From positions 6,246,208 to 6,310,207 of the forward strand of contig NW_004955402.1 of NCBI RefSeq assembly GCF_000276665.1: a stretch of DNA of 64,000 nt. The letters run 5' to 3'. This DNA is from Chinchilla lanigera (lineage: Eukaryota > Chordata > Mammalia > Rodentia > Chinchillidae). A program made the position numbers and the translations under genes. Positions within the stretch are counted from its first letter, which is position 1; the number at the start of each line of letters is the position of its first letter. Shown here piece after piece: positions 12,791-24,300 of the stretch. Below the pieces are notes generated by a model. The model was not told the origin of the DNA. It did not search any database and worked only from the letters and a program-made list of their open reading frames with translations.

Positions 12791-13406
12791 TTTCCATTGT
12801 CTTTTAGTACTGATCATTGCTGAGGTCTCTCATGGGTTTAATTGGTCAGACCGTGGTTAGCAATTCACTGTTGCTTTCTGGTGCCTTTTAAAGTTTTTTC
12901 TCTTCATCCAGATGTTCTGCAACTTCACCACTCTGTGTCTATGCATTTATTTGTTTTAATTCATTCTGTTTACACTTGGAGTATAGTTTTGATCTAGAAA
13001 ATTTTCTGCAATTACTCCATCAAATGTTATTGCTTGGACTTGCTTCATTTTTCACTTATGAAACAATTGCATGAGGGTGAAAACCTCTCTGTGTATTCAT
13101 GAAGCCTTTTGGCTGACTTTCCTAGTACTGTCTTTTAATTGGCCAACCCTCTCTTAGGCTCTGTCCAGTCTGAAGTCCATCCCTTGCTGCAATTGCCCCC
13201 TTCTGGAGACCCACAATGATCGCCTCACTCATTCTTTGGTATTTCCACTCCAGTCTTACTCAGAGGGTATCTGTCTTTTCTGAGACAAGAACTCAGGTTT
13301 TTCTGGCTTGAACTTTGTATGTATTACTGGTTGCTTCTTTGCATTTGAAACAGACGCAATGATGAAAAATGAACTAAATATACTGATTTGTCTATGTATC
13401 TTTGTT
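12791..13406. other. uncharacterised intergenic sequence
   Basis: T-rich with a faintly antisense-L1 texture around 12950-13130, but I cannot align it with confidence. Nothing else recognised. Confidence 0.35.
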
Positions 13407-13499
13407 ATGGTTGATACATTGTGTCAACTTGGGGAGTCTAGAGGTTTGGCTAAGTGACTCAGCAGGAAGCCAGGGTGCTTACTTTGTATACATCCTGAG
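13407..13499 (+). mobile_element. MaLR-like LTR 5' part, cut by assembly gap
   Basis: Starts TGTTATGG and then matches the LTR head at 37078-37170 closely: 'ttgatacattgtgtcaactt', 'taagtgactcagcagg', 'gggtgcttactttgtatac'. The remainder falls in the run of N. The gap length is compatible with the missing LTR body, though gap sizes are often arbitrary. Confidence 0.7.
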
Positions 13500-13854
13500 N
13501 NNNNNNNNNNNNNNNNNNNNNNNNNNNNNNNNNNNNNNNNNNNNNNNNNNNNNNNNNNNNNNNNNNNNNNNNNNNNNNNNNNNNNNNNNNNNNNNNNNNN
13601 NNNNNNNNNNNNNNNNNNNNNNNNNNNNNNNNNNNNNNNNNNNNNNNNNNNNNNNNNNNNNNNNNNNNNNNNNNNNNNNNNNNNNNNNNNNNNNNNNNNN
13701 NNNNNNNNNNNNNNNNNNNNNNNNNNNNNNNNNNNNNNNNNNNNNNNNNNNNNNNNNNNNNNNNNNNNNNNNNNNNNNNNNNNNNNNNNNNNNNNNNNNN
13801 NNNNNNNNNNNNNNNNNNNNNNNNNNNNNNNNNNNNNNNNNNNNNNNNNNNNNN
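13500..13854. other. assembly gap (355 N)
   Basis: Unresolved bases. The two long frames that span it (13402-13905 and 13424-13873) are artefacts of N translated as X. Confidence 1.
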
Positions 13855-14745
13855 TATACTTATTTTTTAACATCTAATGGAATAAGAGCTTGGTCAAATA
13901 TTTAGCATTCTAGAATACAAGTGTAGATTGTCTACAGGAGCCAAAATGGGTTATTTGGAGTGCTGACATAAATATTGATGCAAGGGCCAAAACACTTTCA
14001 GACATATGGAGATAAAGTTGCTAACATACTTAATTAGCTTATCTCAACATATGTCATAATGAGTCACTACAATAAGCACCACAGTAAAAATGGGTCCTGA
14101 ATTTTTCATTTTATTCACATTCTTTTTATATAAAAAACTATTCAGAAAACAACATTAGGTTCCAAAAATACTAGTATTTCTGAAATTGTTTTAATGCTTG
14201 AAGAATGCTGTCTGTCCTCATTATGTTTTATTATAGAATGTCTTCTTCATTTAAAGTGGCATCTTTAGGTATTTACAAGTTATTACAATTATTTAATTAT
14301 TTTTGAGAAAACAAAGCTCTGTCACTGTGAATTATCACTGCTGATTGCTGCCTGACTACATGAAGCTACTTTTAACAGTGGAGCTCTATTATTTACATTG
14401 AATTGTGTAAGTACAATTCAATTTGTTAAATGACCTATGAAGTGAAGATAGAACAACTTTTGAAGTACAGTAATTTGTTTCTTATTATTTAAATTTCTAT
14501 CAAACTATATCACTATTACCTTCAGTATTGATAGTCTTCTTTTCTGAATAGGGAAAATGGAATTTTAAAAGTTTACTAAAAATTATTAGAAGTCTTTGCC
14601 TCATAGTAGTTGGGAGAAAAGATTAGTGATTCCCTCTGAGGGATAAATAAGCAGTAATTGTACTTAATAGTTGTGTTGATGACAACATATGGCCCTTAGA
14701 ACAGATAAGGAGTTCAGCAATAGTCATGTTCTTAGCCATAACAGA
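13855..14745. other. AT-rich intergenic, nothing recognised
   Basis: No recognised repeat, gene or RNA. Confidence 0.45.
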
Positions 14746-14754
14746 ACAATTATT

Positions 14755-14970
14755 TGCTTATTCATTCATTTAACATGTATCTGTTAGATGGCTATTACTG
14801 CATCATAGCCCTGTGCTAGCTGCAAAGAGCCAAATGTGTGAATAGAACAGACTCTAGTTTTCTTTCTACCATCATAGAATTAACAAGGCAAGAGGAGAAA
14901 TATATTAAATCATCTCATAAACAGTTATGCAATGACTATTTTGATGAGAGCAACTCAGGGAGTAGCTAAG
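14755..14970 (+). repeat. ancient mammalian interspersed repeat fragment
   Basis: 'tattcattcatttaacatg', 'tatctgttagatggctatta', 'gccctgtgctagctgc' and 'aatagaacagactctag' follow the order of the widespread mammalian repeat that carries a 'catttaacaaatatttatt'-like start. Same loose family as 10440-10670. Confidence 0.45.
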
Positions 14971-15299
14971 AGACCATGCCACATGTTTGGGGACCTTCAC
15001 TATTTGGGGAACTGAGAGATGAGTAGTAAAACAGCCAAAGCCAGTCTTATAGGGAGAAGATGCTCCATGAGCAAAATCCATGGATCGGTGCTTGGTGCAG
15101 TGTGATGTCACAGGGGCAGACAGAAAAGGAACCTTGGGAAGAGAGTGAGAATGGAGCGCTTGAATCTGGATATGAAGGTAGGTACCAGATTATATAGACC
15201 TCTGCTGTGGTCAGAGTTGGCAAGGGAAGAGACTTAATACAGCATACATAATTTATAGGATTATTTTATAATATTCGCCCAAAGAGTCAAATGTAGAAG

Positions 15300-15550
15300 A
15301 GTGCAAGAGATCTGTCTACACACTAGAAACCCAAAGAATCCAGCTGAGGGCCTGGATCCCATGACAATATCCTACATGGGTCCAGTGGGAGGCCCAGAGC
15401 CAATGACAATATCTCATGCAAGTCTGTATCAAGGATCTGTGCTGGGAAGGCGCAAAGGTCAGTGGTGTAAGCTAGAAAGTCTGTGACAGTGGGATGAAGG
15501 ATCTGTGCTAGCAGGCTGAGGGGTCTACACTGGAGCCAGGAAGCAACGCT
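15300..15550 (+). repeat. GC-richer stretch with short repeated phrases
   Basis: 'atgacaatatc' occurs at 15361 and 15400, each next to a 'catg' context, and 'aaggatctgtgct' occurs at about 15430 and 15496. This suggests a decayed short-period duplication. The stretch is GC-richer than its surroundings. I cannot assign a family; the overlapping frames on both strands have no domain. Confidence 0.4.
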
Positions 15551-17130
15551 CAAGGTAAGGACCAGAGCCCTTTCCTCATCCTCCCGAAAAGAACCACAGC
15601 CACCCTCAGTGACAGCAAGGACTCGAGCTCCTCTGATGATAACAGTTGAGCTCATATCAGGAAAGCCATCGTAACAAACTTCTCCAGGAGAATCAACAGC
15701 ACACCATCTTCCCCTCCAGTTCTCCTTTCATGCTGTTGGCAACAACCCTCAGGTGGCCCTTCTGCACCCAGAACCACGCTGATTCAGTTCAGCTGGGTGT
15801 TACAAGTGGCCCATTAGTTAACCCACCACAACCTCCATGGCTCACCTTAATAATTTTGAACTTTATTCCATAAAATATGCTATGGAATATGATCATAGGT
15901 CCCATGGCAGTTGCTTCCAGTCCTGGCAAACCCTCCAGTCACTTGGGAATCCCTCATCTGGAATAGAATGCATTCATCCTGAGAGAAAAGAGAGCTTCCT
16001 GGCTTGTGGGTTTTGCTTTGTTTCCCTTGATGAGTTTAGCATCTCTGTACCTTGTCCTGGTCTGCTCCTTTGCTGTCTGCCCTGCTCTTGGTTATTGCTA
16101 TCCAGGGAGTCAGATGCTTTTTTAGCAACCATTAACTTTCCATTACATTCCTTAACACTCTATCTTTTAACATATTCAAATTCAGCATTTGCTTTCTAGT
16201 CCTTTCTCATATATTGCAAATAGTACATTTGAAATTTCTCATCACTTAACAATTACACACACTATTTCATAAAAATATGAGACCTCCTCTGGACAGTAGT
16301 TATAAAAGAACTTAGATTGTGAAGACAGTGCTAGAGCTCAATTAATTGAGTTCATAAACAAGAGCCCAACTCATATGTGCTGGATTTTTATCTGGGAAGT
16401 AGAGACATTAATGTGTTGACCTCGCTGTGTTTTTGGAATGAGTTAGTTATAGTTCTTAAAACCATGCTTTGTATGTAAAAGTAACATATAAGGACATCCC
16501 ATGTATTTATCATTCTAAAATGTATAGGTATAAAAAAAAAAAAAAAACTTCTGTGTGTGTCTGAAACCTTGTTTTCTGTTTATAACCAAAACAAATACTG
16601 ATTGTTAGTCATAAAATGATCATTCAAGTGACTTTTTTGGTAAAGTGATATTGAAATGAGAAAAATAAACATATGAGAAATATCCTGGGACGAATTTATG
16701 AAATTCTTTGTCTTAACTGTCTAACGCACATTCAACAAAATGGAATGAACTTATAAAGACTAGAAAACAATGTTCATTAAAGGACAAAATAACTTTGGGG
16801 TTAACATTAGAATCCATTATGTACCATACATTTTTATTTCTCTTTTGTCACATACATTAAAAGTTTGATGTAAATTTCTAAGGGTATTTTAATGGAAGTT
16901 TTATGTTATGTGCACAACTTCCTAAATATTGTTCATGGCCAGCCAGCTTCTTTTGCCCAAAGATCTCATTTTTTCAGTGTTTCCTACTTTAGCTACTGCA
17001 GATCAAATTAACAATTCCCTGACCACCCGTGGTTTCAACTGTTCACATTTATTGGATATTTGGATCTCTCCCTTTGTGAAAGACTGTCCATGTCTCCATT
17101 TTTTACGATCATATTTTATATTAGGTTGTT
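15551..17130. other. intergenic, no feature recognised
   Basis: Contains a 15-A run at about 16531-16545 and a moderately complex stretch at 15640-16200. The 120-codon frame at 15837-16199 has no recognisable domain. No gene called. Confidence 0.4.
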
Positions 17131-17400
17131 GAAATTATTTATATGAGTCTTTAATGAGTTTTACATATTTCAAATATCTTCTCCCACTCAGTGTCTTGCC
17201 TTGTCATTTCAAAATATTTATTTTTTATTTCATCTACTTTTAAGATCATGCAACATATCAATGTTTCCTCTTAAAATTGGTGATTTTTGTATCCTGTTGA
17301 AGAAAATTCTATTCCAAGGTTCCAAATATGCTCTCCTATATTCTTCAGGAAGCTTCCTTCTTTTGTCTTGACATTTGGGAGTGATGTCTTCTAACTTCAA
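17130..17400 (-). mobile_element. old L1 3' region fragment, antisense
   Basis: 'catatttcaaatatcttct', 'cccactcagtgtcttgcctt' and 'ggttccaaatatgctc' follow the order of the 3' part of old mammalian L1 elements read in antisense. The same part is seen at 56063-56300. It may belong to the same insertion as the L1 that begins at 17540, with ORF2 C-terminal sequence lost between them. Confidence 0.55.
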
Positions 17401-17539
17401 CAGAGATTGGCAAAGAAGGTATTGAAATAGGAGTCTGAAGGGTATGAGTAGGGTTTTCTACACAGAGTATCCATCCATTCCTACTTACCCACCTACTTAT
17501 GCCACCTATTTATGCTACTGATTTTTGACTGTTGACATT

Positions 17540-19700
17540 GTTTCAAACTATGCTACTAAATTTGATTATTAAATCTGCAAGTCTTTTGGTGGAATTTTTG
17601 ACATCTTCTATGTAGAGTATCATGTTATCTGATAACAATGATAATTTCACTTCTTCCTTTCAATCCTTAGTACTTTTCTTTTTCTCTCTCTTGTCTAATT
17701 GCTCTGACTAATGTTTCCATAGCTATATTGAATAGGAGTGGTGACAGTGGACATCCTTATCTTGGTCCTGATTTTAAAATGAAATCGTTCAGATTTAGTA
17801 TGATGTTGGACATTGGTTTATCATAGATGGCTTTGATCAGATTGAGGTAAAGACCATCTATTCCCATTTTCTGTACCACTTTTATCATGAATAAGTGTTA
17901 GAGTTTGTCAAAAGCTTTTTCTGCATCTATTGAGATGATCATGAGATTTTTGTCTTTGGCTCTGTTGATATGGTGTATTACATTTATTCATTTGTATATG
18001 TTGAACCATCCCTGGGATGAATCCCCCTTGGTCATGGTGTATAATCTTCTTGATGGTTTGCAGCATTGGGTTTGCTACTATTTTATTGAGGATTTTTGCA
18101 TCTATGTTTATTAGAGAGATTGGCCTGCAGTTCTCTTTCTTGGTTGGGTCTTTCTCTGAATTTGGAAACAGATAATACTTGCCTCTAGGAATGAGCTAAG
18201 GAGAATTGCTTTCCTTTCAATTTCATTAAAGAGTTGAGAAGAATTGGTATTCAGTATTCTCTTAATTTCTAATAGAATTCTGCTGTGAATCCATCAGGAC
18301 AGAGGATTTTCCTTGTTGGTTAGTTTTTAATTACATTTTCAATTTCTTTGACTGATATTAGGTTATTCAGAATTTTTATATCTTCTTGATTCAGCTTTGG
18401 TAATTCATATGTATCTAGGAATCTGTCCATTTCCTCTGTGTTTCCCGTCCTGTGAGAGTAAAGATTTTCAAAGTAGGTACCAAAGATCCTCTGAATTTCT
18501 ACTTAATCTGTAGTAATTTCACCCTTGTCATTCCTCATTGCTTGAATTTTAGGTTTTTCTTTCCTTTTTGGTAAGGTTGGCTAGGCACTTATTAATTTTA
18601 TTTATTCTTTCAAAGAACCAACTCTCTGATTGATTTGTTCTTTGTATTGTTTTCTTAGTCTCCATTGCATTAATTTCTGCTCCAATCTTTATAATTTCCT
18701 GCCTTCTTTGGGCTTTGGCTTTTGCTTGCTCTTCATTTTCTAGAAATTTAAGGTACAGTATAAGTTTGTGTATTTGTGCTGATTCTGTTTTCCTGATGTG
18801 AGAATTCACTACTATATTTCTCTCCTAGGACTTCTTTCATTGCATCCCAAAGTTCTGATAAGTTGTATCAGCATTTCCATTTGATTATAAATACCCTTTA
18901 ATTTCTTCTTTAATTTCATCTGTGACCCATTGTTTGTTCAGGAGGGTGTTATTTAATTTCCATGTGCTTATGGAGTTTTTCTGATTTCTTATGTCAGTAA
19001 TTTCCAGTTTCATTGCACTATGGTCAGATAATATGCATAGGATAATTTCAATTCCTTTGCATTCACTTAAGCATGTTCTATGTGCTAGAATATGGTTTAT
19101 TTTAGAGAACTTCCTGTGTGCAACTGAGAAGACAGTGTATTCTGACATTGTTGGATGGAACACTCTGTAAAGGTCTACTAACTCCATTTGTTCACAGGTT
19201 TGGTTTAGTTCTGTTATTTCTTTGCTGATCTTTTGTCCAGTTGATCTATCTCTTTGTGCCTATGATGTCTTAAAGTCCTCCATTATAATTGTGTTATTGC
19301 TTATTTCATTTTTCCTGTCTGTTAAAATTTGTCTTATATAGTTGGGTGCTCCTGTACCTGGTGCATAGATATTTATGATTGCTATCTCTTTCTCTTGCAG
19401 TTTTCCCCTCACAAGTGTGTAGTGACCTGCTTTATCTCTTTTAATTAGTCTTTGCTTGAAGTTCATATTGTCTACAAACAGAATAACTACCACTCCTTTT
19501 TTCTGGGTACCTGTCACATGGAGTATTTTTTCCACCCATTGACTTTCAGTCTATGGATTTCCTTTTGAGCTTAATGTGTTTCGTGTACACAGCATATTGT
19601 TGGATTTTGTTTCTTGATCCACTCTGCCAGTCTACTTCTTTAATTGGTGAATTGAGGCAGTTTACATTGATGGTTATAAATGATATGTATTGGCTTATCT
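17540..19700 (-). pseudogene. L1 ORF2 remnant (endonuclease and partial reverse transcriptase)
   Basis: Read on the minus strand from right to left this is L1 ORF2. The N-terminal endonuclease lies at about 19700-18885: a catalytic-glutamate block ending in HETH, then a GTQKK block, a NIYAPGTGAP block, and an SDHSAMKL block that carries the C-terminal histidine region. Then comes the linker (18809-18549) and the start of the reverse transcriptase near 17950-17850, where a SI-AEKAFDK block is readable. Multiple stops and frameshifts disrupt it (open pieces 19535-19260, 19187-18885, 18809-18549). The C-terminal half of the reverse transcriptase, the cysteine-rich region and the 3'UTR are not contiguous. 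It is a dead copy. Confidence 0.88.
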
Positions 19701-19779
19701 TTATCATGTAATTTGCCCACTGTTGGTTCCCTACTTTTCCTATCTGTTTAACTGCTCTGCTTGGTGATTCCTTTCTACT

Positions 19780-20840
19780 GTTGTTCTTAAAGTTGTACTC
19801 ATTTTTATCTCTTTCTAGAATATTTTTCAGTACTCTTTATAAGGTTAGTTTGGTAGTCATGAATTTCTTCAGTTGCTCTTTGTCATGGAAGTATCTTATT
19901 TTTCCATTAATTTTGAAAGATAATTTTGCAGGGTACATCAATCTGGGTGAGAAGTTGTTATCTTTCAGGACCTGAAATACTTCACTCTAAACTCTTTTTG
20001 ACTTGATGGTTTGTGCTGAGAAGTCTGCCATAATCCTGATAAACATTCCTTTATAAATGATCTGTTTGTTTTCTCCAAAAGCTTTTAATATTGTGTTCTT
20101 TTGCTGAATTTCTGGAATCTTGATTATTATGTGCCTTAGAGTAGATTTATTTTGTTTATGGCTAATTGGAATTTTATATGCCTCATTAACTGTACGTGAG
20201 ATTGTTCTCCTATGCCTGGGAAATATCCTGCTACTACTTTTGCAAGTAGTCTTTTATGTCATCCGTGCTTACTCTTGCTGTTTTATTTACACCTATCAGT
20301 CTTATATTGTATTTCTTTGCATCAACTTGCACCTGTTGAATTGTAATTTCCTGTTCCTGGTTATTTCCTTGTTATTTGTAAGGGATCTTTCTTTTCACAA
20401 TTACTAGCTGTAATGCTGTCTTCAAGGTCTGAAAGTCTATCCTCAGTTTTGCTCAAGCGGTATTGCCAGCTTTCAATGGAATTTTAACTTCCTGGATAAC
20501 TCTTGGCATCTGTTTCATGAATTCTAATTCTTTCCTATACTGTTCATTCAAGGTTTCCATCATTTTTCTATGCTCCTCTACTTTTTTTTATCTATGTCTT
20601 TAGATGTGCTCAGCAATTCTTTCGTTAATGTTGTCATTTCTTTTTTTTTACTTGATAGGTTATTTCTGATCTATTTTCTTCTATGGCCTGATGGAGTTGT
20701 TTAGTTACTTCAGTTGCTATCATTTCAGAATTTTCAGGTGTGTGACTTCCAAGTTCTTTGTCAGTGTCTTCTGGACCTGTTCAGGCTGGGCTGGAGGTCT
20801 GAGATTGCATTTTGCTCCTTCATTTTGACATTTTCAAAGC
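19780..20840 (-). pseudogene. L1 ORF1 remnant (RNA-binding protein)
   Basis: On the minus strand the C-terminal RNA-binding part of L1 ORF1 is readable at about 20160-19860: a block like 'IIIKIPEIQQKNTILKAF', then 'MADFSAQTIKSKR', then 'PRLMYPAKLSFKING'. Upstream (20720-20440) lies charged, helix-like coding sequence consistent with the ORF1 coiled coil. A candidate start ATG lies at about 20822 (minus strand). Stops and frame shifts make it non-functional. It precedes ORF2 (17540-19700) in the same orientation, as in an intact L1. Confidence 0.8.
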
Positions 20841-20856
20841 TCCAAAATTTCACTGA

Positions 20857-21375
20857 GGTTCAGCATCACTCCAGTGATAGTAGAAGGGCTCAACATCACT
20901 CCTGTGATAGTAGGTCGTGGGGGCGGCTCACCGAGTCTCTCAAAGTTCCTCAGGATTCAGCATTACTCCCCCAACAGTGGTGGAGCAGAGCACAGCTCAC
21001 TGAGGCTCCTTGAGCTCACCAGGGTTCAGTGTTCCTCCCACCATGGTGGTGGGCCAGTGTGTCACTCTGAAACTATTTGGGGTTCCTGAAACTATCTGGG
21101 GTTCAGCATAGCTCTCTCAACAGTGGGAGGGTTGTGGGCAGCTCACTGAGAATCCCAAAGCTGTTAAGGGCTCAGCATCATTCCTGAAACATTGGGGGTG
21201 TGGGGGGAAGATTATCAAGTCTCCTGAGGCTATCCATGGCTCAGACTTGCTCTGGCAACAGTGGGGATGTGGAATGCAGCTCACAAAGTTTCCCAAAGCT
21301 GCCCAGAGCTCAGTATCAGTCCCGCCATGGTGAGGCTGCAGGACACAACTCATCGAGGCCCCTGAAGCTGTCCCA
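20857..21375 (-). repeat. tandem array of about 69-bp units at the L1 5' end
   Basis: About 7.4 degenerate units each begin with GG(C/T)TCAG on the plus strand. Starts are at 20857 (partial), 20887, 20953, 21023, 21100, 21169, 21238 and 21307, giving unit lengths of 66, 70, 77, 69, 69, 69 and about 69. The array is clearly GC-richer than the DNA around it. In L1 orientation it ends about 15-35 bp before the first ORF1 ATGs, the position of the monomeric promoter in rodent L1s. Because 69 is a multiple of three, the minus strand stays open for 78 codons (21353-21117) as 23-residue repeats ending in Cys. Confidence 0.8.
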
Positions 21376-21379
21376 TCAT

Positions 21380-22985
21380 CTTATTTTAATTACACATAAG
21401 ATAATTATGTTACAGTCAATTTCTGATAATTGAATCTCCTGTAGCCTCTCTCTCTCATTTCCTGATATTTCTGGTAATGTTTAATTGAATGTTTGACATA
21501 GTGTATAACAAATTATGACAATAACCTTATGCTCTGACTGAAGTATCTTCCTCCATAAAATTTTTGGTTTTTCTCTGGGCAGGCAGTTATGTAGGCAAAG
21601 ATCACCTTTATATACCAGAGATTGAGTTCATCTTATAATATGTGGCTGTAGTTCACTCCTATTTTAAGAGTGTATATGGCCAGCTTTTCAGAAATTCTGA
21701 CAGAAACCCTCCTCCTTGGGGAGCCCTAAACTTCAACTTGTATATATTAAGACATTAAGACTCTGAAATCAGTATTCAGCTGTTTGATTGTGCTTTGTGG
21801 TTAGACAAATGATCAGATTAAAAACTGCGTTAAATGAAGATTCTTCCTTCCCCTCTGGTAGATATCTTGATCTCAAAAGCCCTTGCTGCCTACTTTGCTC
21901 TTTGATGTTAACAATTGTTTATTTGTTTGTTTGCCTGTCTGTTTCTTTAAAATTTGTGTCCATCAATAAAATTGATCCAGTAGGAAGGTTGGTCAGCAGG
22001 AAGGCAAGCTTGCCTTTCCTGGAAATGTAAACACTCTAATTATATTTTAATGACCTTGTCCCTTAATTTAAGAAGACACAGGAAAATGTTTTGACATCAA
22101 ATGGGAGTATGGAGAGGTTTCTTTTAACTTTTAAAAACTGCAAAACCAGTAAATGTTTGACAAGCTGTTGAAGAAAGTATGTGGGCAGAGAATAAAAGAA
22201 AGCAGAAGGACTCTTGATCTTCCTCTTGCTCTGATTTCCACTCTATTTTGCTTTTATGTTCCATGAATTATTTTGATTCCAGCATAGCACTACAGAGTCA
22301 TACAAACATAAAATGATAGAGTTGGATGTAGACTCTAACATTTTCTTTGTGAAATCCTCTACTTGCATTTGTATAAAAGGTGCTATTATTTCTTCTTTCC
22401 AGGGCTTTTAAATTTACTCTCTACTTTCTTTATTTCAGTTACCACCATCTTTCTCACCTCAGGTATAAAATACTTGAACAATGACAAGTCTTTCCAGTTG
22501 TAGGTTTTGTCTTTTTAATTCGTCTGACATTTTTCTCATGACTGACTCTAATTTACACTCCTGTCAGAGTACCACTCCTTCATCAAAACTCACAATGTGC
22601 CCTACCTTTACTGCATAGAGTTTAATAAACTGAAATACTCACTGCTTATGCCAAACCACCTAAGCAAACTTGCTTTGTACTGCTGCCCAGTCTCTCTCTG
22701 TTCATGCTGAATGAGCATTTTTCCCTCTTGATCTCTTCCTATGGACCATTTTATGCTCTCTTGCTCCATGTGTTGGCGTTCTTACCTCTTTTCATGTGGA
22801 TCTGTTTTCTCTTCTTCTCCACACCCCACATCTTGAACTCTTTGTTTCTAAGTGTGGTAGTTTAAATTTACCTAATTGTGATGAAATTAGTGTTACTACA
22901 GAATTTTCAAGAAAATCACTACCTAAAACAAGAGAGTTAGTAAGAGAAGGGGGGTAAATATCTCCAAAGAATCTCAAAGCTAGCA
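21380..22985. other. intergenic, no feature recognised
   Basis: Mixed AT-rich sequence. The 80-codon frame at 21788-22030 and the 64-codon frame at 22792-22986 show no domain. Confidence 0.45.
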
Positions 22986-22989
22986 TTTA

Positions 22990-23335
22990 TTGGCTATTCT
23001 ATATGAAGAAAATCTCTCTTTTCAGAGATTAATACTATTGAGATCATTCATTTCCTTACACTCTTTACTGAATAATCTTTCAATTAATCTCACTATTTTC
23101 AAATTCATCCTCCTAGCACCCATGGAGGTGTCTTTTGTACAATCATGATCACGCTGCCTCAATGTCTGAATCCATTCACAGCACTGACCTTTTGTGGTCA
23201 TTTTGACCTTGGGAAAGAACCAGAAGTGGCACAGTGTCTGATCTAGTGTGTGAGGTAGACAAGCACACCCAGTCATGTTTTTATGCACCTGCCCTTCTGT
23301 TGGGTGACCTTTGGTAGCAGCAGTCATCATACCTT
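22990..23335 (-). pseudogene. mariner transposase fragment, antisense arm
   Basis: On the minus strand (about 23300-23110) the C-terminal half of a Tc1/mariner transposase is readable. It has a decayed 'HP' block, an 'LPHTLDQTLCHFWFFPKVKM' block (the region of the last catalytic acidic residue, followed by the conserved aromatic FWFFPK), and a 'KGQCCEWIQTLRQ' block. Frame decay and missing residues make it dead. The adjacent right arm (23360-23505) is the same transposase in the opposite orientation. Confidence 0.75.
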
Positions 23336-23359
23336 TTTTCCACACCTCATAAAGACATT

Positions 23360-23505
23360 CAGTAAAAAAACTTTCAGAACTGCTTCAGAAAGTGGAGAGA
23401 ATGATTGGATATGTGTGCTCAAAGTGACGCGGAAGATTTTGAAAGAGCTCGATAGCAACGGGTCGTGTACTATAATAAACTTCTTATATAAGCATTTTAT
23501 ATAAA
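23360..23505 (+). pseudogene. mariner transposase C-terminus, sense arm
   Basis: In the frame starting at about 23370 the sequence reads 'DFQNCFRKWRE', a stop, then a block with spaced D-C and FE residues, the end of mariner transposases. It is sense, whereas the arm to its left (22990-23335) is antisense. It keeps several CpGs (23428-23465), unlike the rest of this region. Confidence 0.75.
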
Positions 23506-23644
23506 CATAGTTTTGATCCCACCTGCTCAGGTATATATACTATATATTAATATATAACCCTTAATTCTTCAAAGCTTTCAATAAGACCCAATAATTTAAA
23601 CATAAAATTGAAGTTTCTTTTATCATTTGTCTCACATTTATACC

Positions 23645-23855
23645 TCCAATCTATCCATATAAAAATCTTCATATATATATACATATATTTATCTTCATAT
23701 ATATGAATATACATCTTTATATGTATAAAATTGTATGTGCAAAGTCTTCATATATATATAAACTGAAATATATATTCATATATTTATGTATATATAAATC
23801 TTCATATATATATATAAACCTTTGTATATATTCATTATATATATATATAAAATGA
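23645..23855. repeat. AT-rich minisatellite/low complexity
   Basis: Irregular array built from 'tcttcatatatatata' and 'ttcatatatttatg'-like units with ATAT runs. Likely a slippage-prone microsatellite-derived tract. Confidence 0.8.
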
Positions 23856-23959
23856 CCATTGCAGCTATAATGCAGGCACTTGGGTACATGCGACATGTCT
23901 GTGACTTGATGTGTGTGGGTACATTACATAGGAAGCTAAATCTCTCCTGACAAGGAGAC

Positions 23960-24300
23960 ATCCTCCTTTCGTTTGATTCAGGGCAGTTGTGTCGGGGGAC
24001 TATGCATGACAAACAGCCCCAAGGCCCAGGAAATCAAAGCCACTTTCAGCCAATCGCCAGCCAAGCCCACCCAGCAAGTTTTGAATTCTGCCCACAACCT
24101 GATTGAGCTTGGATATGCACCTTCCCCGAGGCAAACTTCTGATGAGACTGCAGTCCTTTCCAACAGCTGGATTACAAAAGGCAAAACCCTGGCTGAGCCA
24201 TCTCCAGGCTCCTGTCCTGCCCAAACTGTGGGCTAATAAATGTGTGGTACTTGGAGCTGCTACTTTGGGGATGATACTGCAACAGGTGATTGCTCATTTG
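23960..24300 (+). mobile_element. probable ancient LTR, sense
   Basis: GC-richer block ending with 'aactgtgggctaataaatgt' and 'gtacttggagctgct', the arrangement of an LTR poly(A) signal (AATAAA at 24235-24240) and its R/U5 end in old ERVL-MaLR or MER-type LTRs. Upstream 'aggcaaacttctgatgagac' also fits. Open frames on both strands (23973-24236, 24000-24224) are incidental. Confidence 0.45.

Noticed and set aside
13402..13905. 167- and 149-codon frames across the gap
   Set aside because: Composed almost wholly of translated N.
20857..21375. Independent minisatellite or zinc-finger-like coding repeat (23-residue units with Cys)
   Set aside because: Only one Cys per unit at a fixed place, with no paired Cys/His spacing. 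Its position exactly at the L1 ORF1 start makes an L1 5' array more likely.
23645..23855. CRISPR-like or satellite array
   Set aside because: Irregular ATAT-rich units without uniform repeats and spacers; a eukaryotic low-complexity tract.
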